A stretch of DNA of 6,605 nucleotides, taken from the NCBI GenBank assembly GCA_028695945.1, contig JAQVIB010000117.1, positions 1 to 6,605 of the forward strand, written 5' to 3'. Below are positions 5,797-6,605 of this stretch, in pieces. The first letter of the stretch is position 1; every line of letters begins with the position of its first letter. A program made the position numbers and the translations under genes. Source of the stretch: Lachnospiraceae bacterium. GTDB taxonomy: Bacteria > Bacillota > Clostridia > Lachnospirales > Anaerotignaceae. The notes under the pieces were generated by a model. The model was not told the DNA's origin. It ran no database searches and saw only the letters and a program-made list of their open reading frames with translations.

Positions 5797-6291
5797 ATGA
5801 GTGTTTATGAGGATTGGATAAGAAAAGCGTTTACAGATGAAGGTAAAAGTGTTGAGCCAGTTTGGAATGAATATTTGCCAAAAGAGCAGAAAATATATGA
5901 ATATATTCTTAAAGAGAAAGTAACAGAAATTAAAGGCACAATTACAGAGCTTGGCAAAAGATTTAGCATGAGCGTGGAACACATGGTTGCTTTTGTTGAC
6001 GGAATTAACGACATCCTTCCAAAACCGTACAAAATTGATGAATTAGATGAAAATTCTGATATTGAAATAGTTATAGATTTTGAAAAGCTGTACAAAAAAA
6101 TGGTTGAATATAAGGCAGAACACCTTTATACGCTTACCCAGTGGGATAATATATTTACAGAAGCAGAAAGAAAAATTCTTTTTAGCCAGCAGAAAATGGC
6201 AAGAACAGTAGTTAAGGGAGATAAAATTGGACGTAATGACCCATGTCCTTGCGGAAGCGGCAAAAAGTATAAAAAATGTTGCGGAGCATAA
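5797..6291 (+). CDS. Hypothetical protein with a C-terminal SEC-C zinc motif
   Basis: A 164-residue cytoplasmic protein. The last 20 residues are a textbook SEC-C motif, GRNDPCPCGSGKKYKKCCG (145-163), with zinc ligands C150, C152, C161 and C162 (in SecA the last may be His). In SecA this motif binds zinc and contacts SecB or ribosomes; in other proteins it is a general small zinc module of unknown partner. Residues 1-140 are mostly helical and charged, with no membrane segment and no family I recognise from memory. It is much too short to be SecA, and nothing suggests it is a SecA fragment because it has its own start and AAAGGAGAG (5782-5790). Three bases separate its stop from the tsaC start, and the tsaC ribosome binding site lies inside its last codons, so the two are probably co-translated. 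Confidence 0.85.
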   Translation: MSVYEDWIRKAFTDEGKSVEPVWNEYLPKEQKIYEYILKEKVTEIKGTITELGKRFSMSVEHMVAFVDGINDILPKPYKIDELDENSDIEIVIDFEKLYKKMVEYKAEHLYTLTQWDNIFTEAERKILFSQQKMARTVVKGDKIGRNDPCPCGSGKKYKKCCGA

Positions 6292-6294
6292 CTT

Positions 6295-6605
6295 ATGAAA
6301 ACGCTGATCAGAAAAATAGATGATTTGAATATTGACTGTGAAATAATTAAAGAAGCCGCCGGTATTCTCCAAAAGGGAGGCCTGGTGGCTTTTCCTACGG
6401 AAACTGTATACGGACTTGGTGCCAATGGTCTTTCGGAAGAAGCATGTAAAAAGATATATGAGGCTAAGGGAAGGCCGTCAGATAACCCGCTTATTCTTCA
6501 CATTGGAGAACTTGCACAGCTTGACCAAATTGTGGAAGAAATTCCTCCGTTAGCTAAAACTGTTATGGAAGCTTTTTGGCCAGGCCCATTAACGCTGATT
6601 TTTAA
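6295..6605 (+). CDS. tsaC: L-threonylcarbamoyladenylate synthase (TsaC/Sua5/YrdC), 5' part, cut by the right edge
   Basis: Makes threonylcarbamoyl-AMP from threonine, bicarbonate and ATP, the first step of t6A formation at position 37 of ANN-reading tRNAs, in the cytoplasm. The 103 codons in view cover the N-terminal half of the YrdC domain: AFPTETVYGLGAN (32-44), KGRPSDNPLI (58-67) and FWPGPLTLI (94-102), with the conserved Lys/Arg residues of the substrate-binding surface. About 20 residues precede the domain core, as in Sua5-type enzymes of Firmicutes, which often carry an extra C-terminal domain; whether this one does cannot be seen. The ATG starts 3 bases after the SEC-C stop, and GGAG (6283-6286) inside that gene, 8 bases upstream, is the only ribosome binding site, which implies translational coupling. 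The frame is open to the window end with no stop. Confidence 0.95.
   Translation, partial: MKTLIRKIDDLNIDCEIIKEAAGILQKGGLVAFPTETVYGLGANGLSEEACKKIYEAKGRPSDNPLILHIGELAQLDQIVEEIPPLAKTVMEAFWPGPLTLIF

Overview
This is an AT-rich window that looks like the chromosome of a low-GC Firmicute, most likely an anaerobic Clostridia (Lachnospirales-like) organism. Pointers are the strong AGGAGG-type ribosome binding sites, AT-rich codon use, a clostridial-style MurG sequence, a cyclophilin lipoprotein and a free-standing ferritin-like diiron protein. The organism assignment is an inference from protein style, not from a marker gene. I see no mobile element, CRISPR array, tRNA or rRNA.

Left part, minus strand (1-1053): a ferritin-like diiron protein, then a HIT-family nucleotide hydrolase, then the first ten codons of a third gene that runs off the left edge. 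All three point left, and each has its own ribosome binding site. They may be partly co-transcribed, although a candidate extended -10 promoter lies just before the HIT gene. The stretch 1045-1189 is a divergent intergenic region between the ferritin-like gene and murG.

Right part, plus strand (1190-6605): murG (peptidoglycan lipid II synthesis) split by an apparent single-base deletion; a secreted cyclophilin-type peptidyl-prolyl isomerase lipoprotein behind a near-consensus promoter; pyrG (CTP synthase) with its own promoter region and a strong downstream hairpin; a UspA-like protein resembling the Usp domain of KdpD; a protein ending in a SEC-C zinc motif; and, 3 nt later, the 5' part of an L-threonylcarbamoyladenylate synthase gene (TsaC/Sua5, t6A tRNA modification) cut by the right edge.

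Functionally this is mostly housekeeping: cell wall (murG), extracytoplasmic protein folding (cyclophilin), pyrimidine nucleotide supply (pyrG) and tRNA modification (tsaC), plus stress or metal-related accessory proteins. The genes look like mostly separate transcription units; only the SEC-C/tsaC pair is spaced like a tightly coupled operon. The most notable point is the disrupted reading frame of the normally essential murG. I found no convincing evidence of a new biological system. The remaining observations are small regulatory-looking structures in the intergenic regions.
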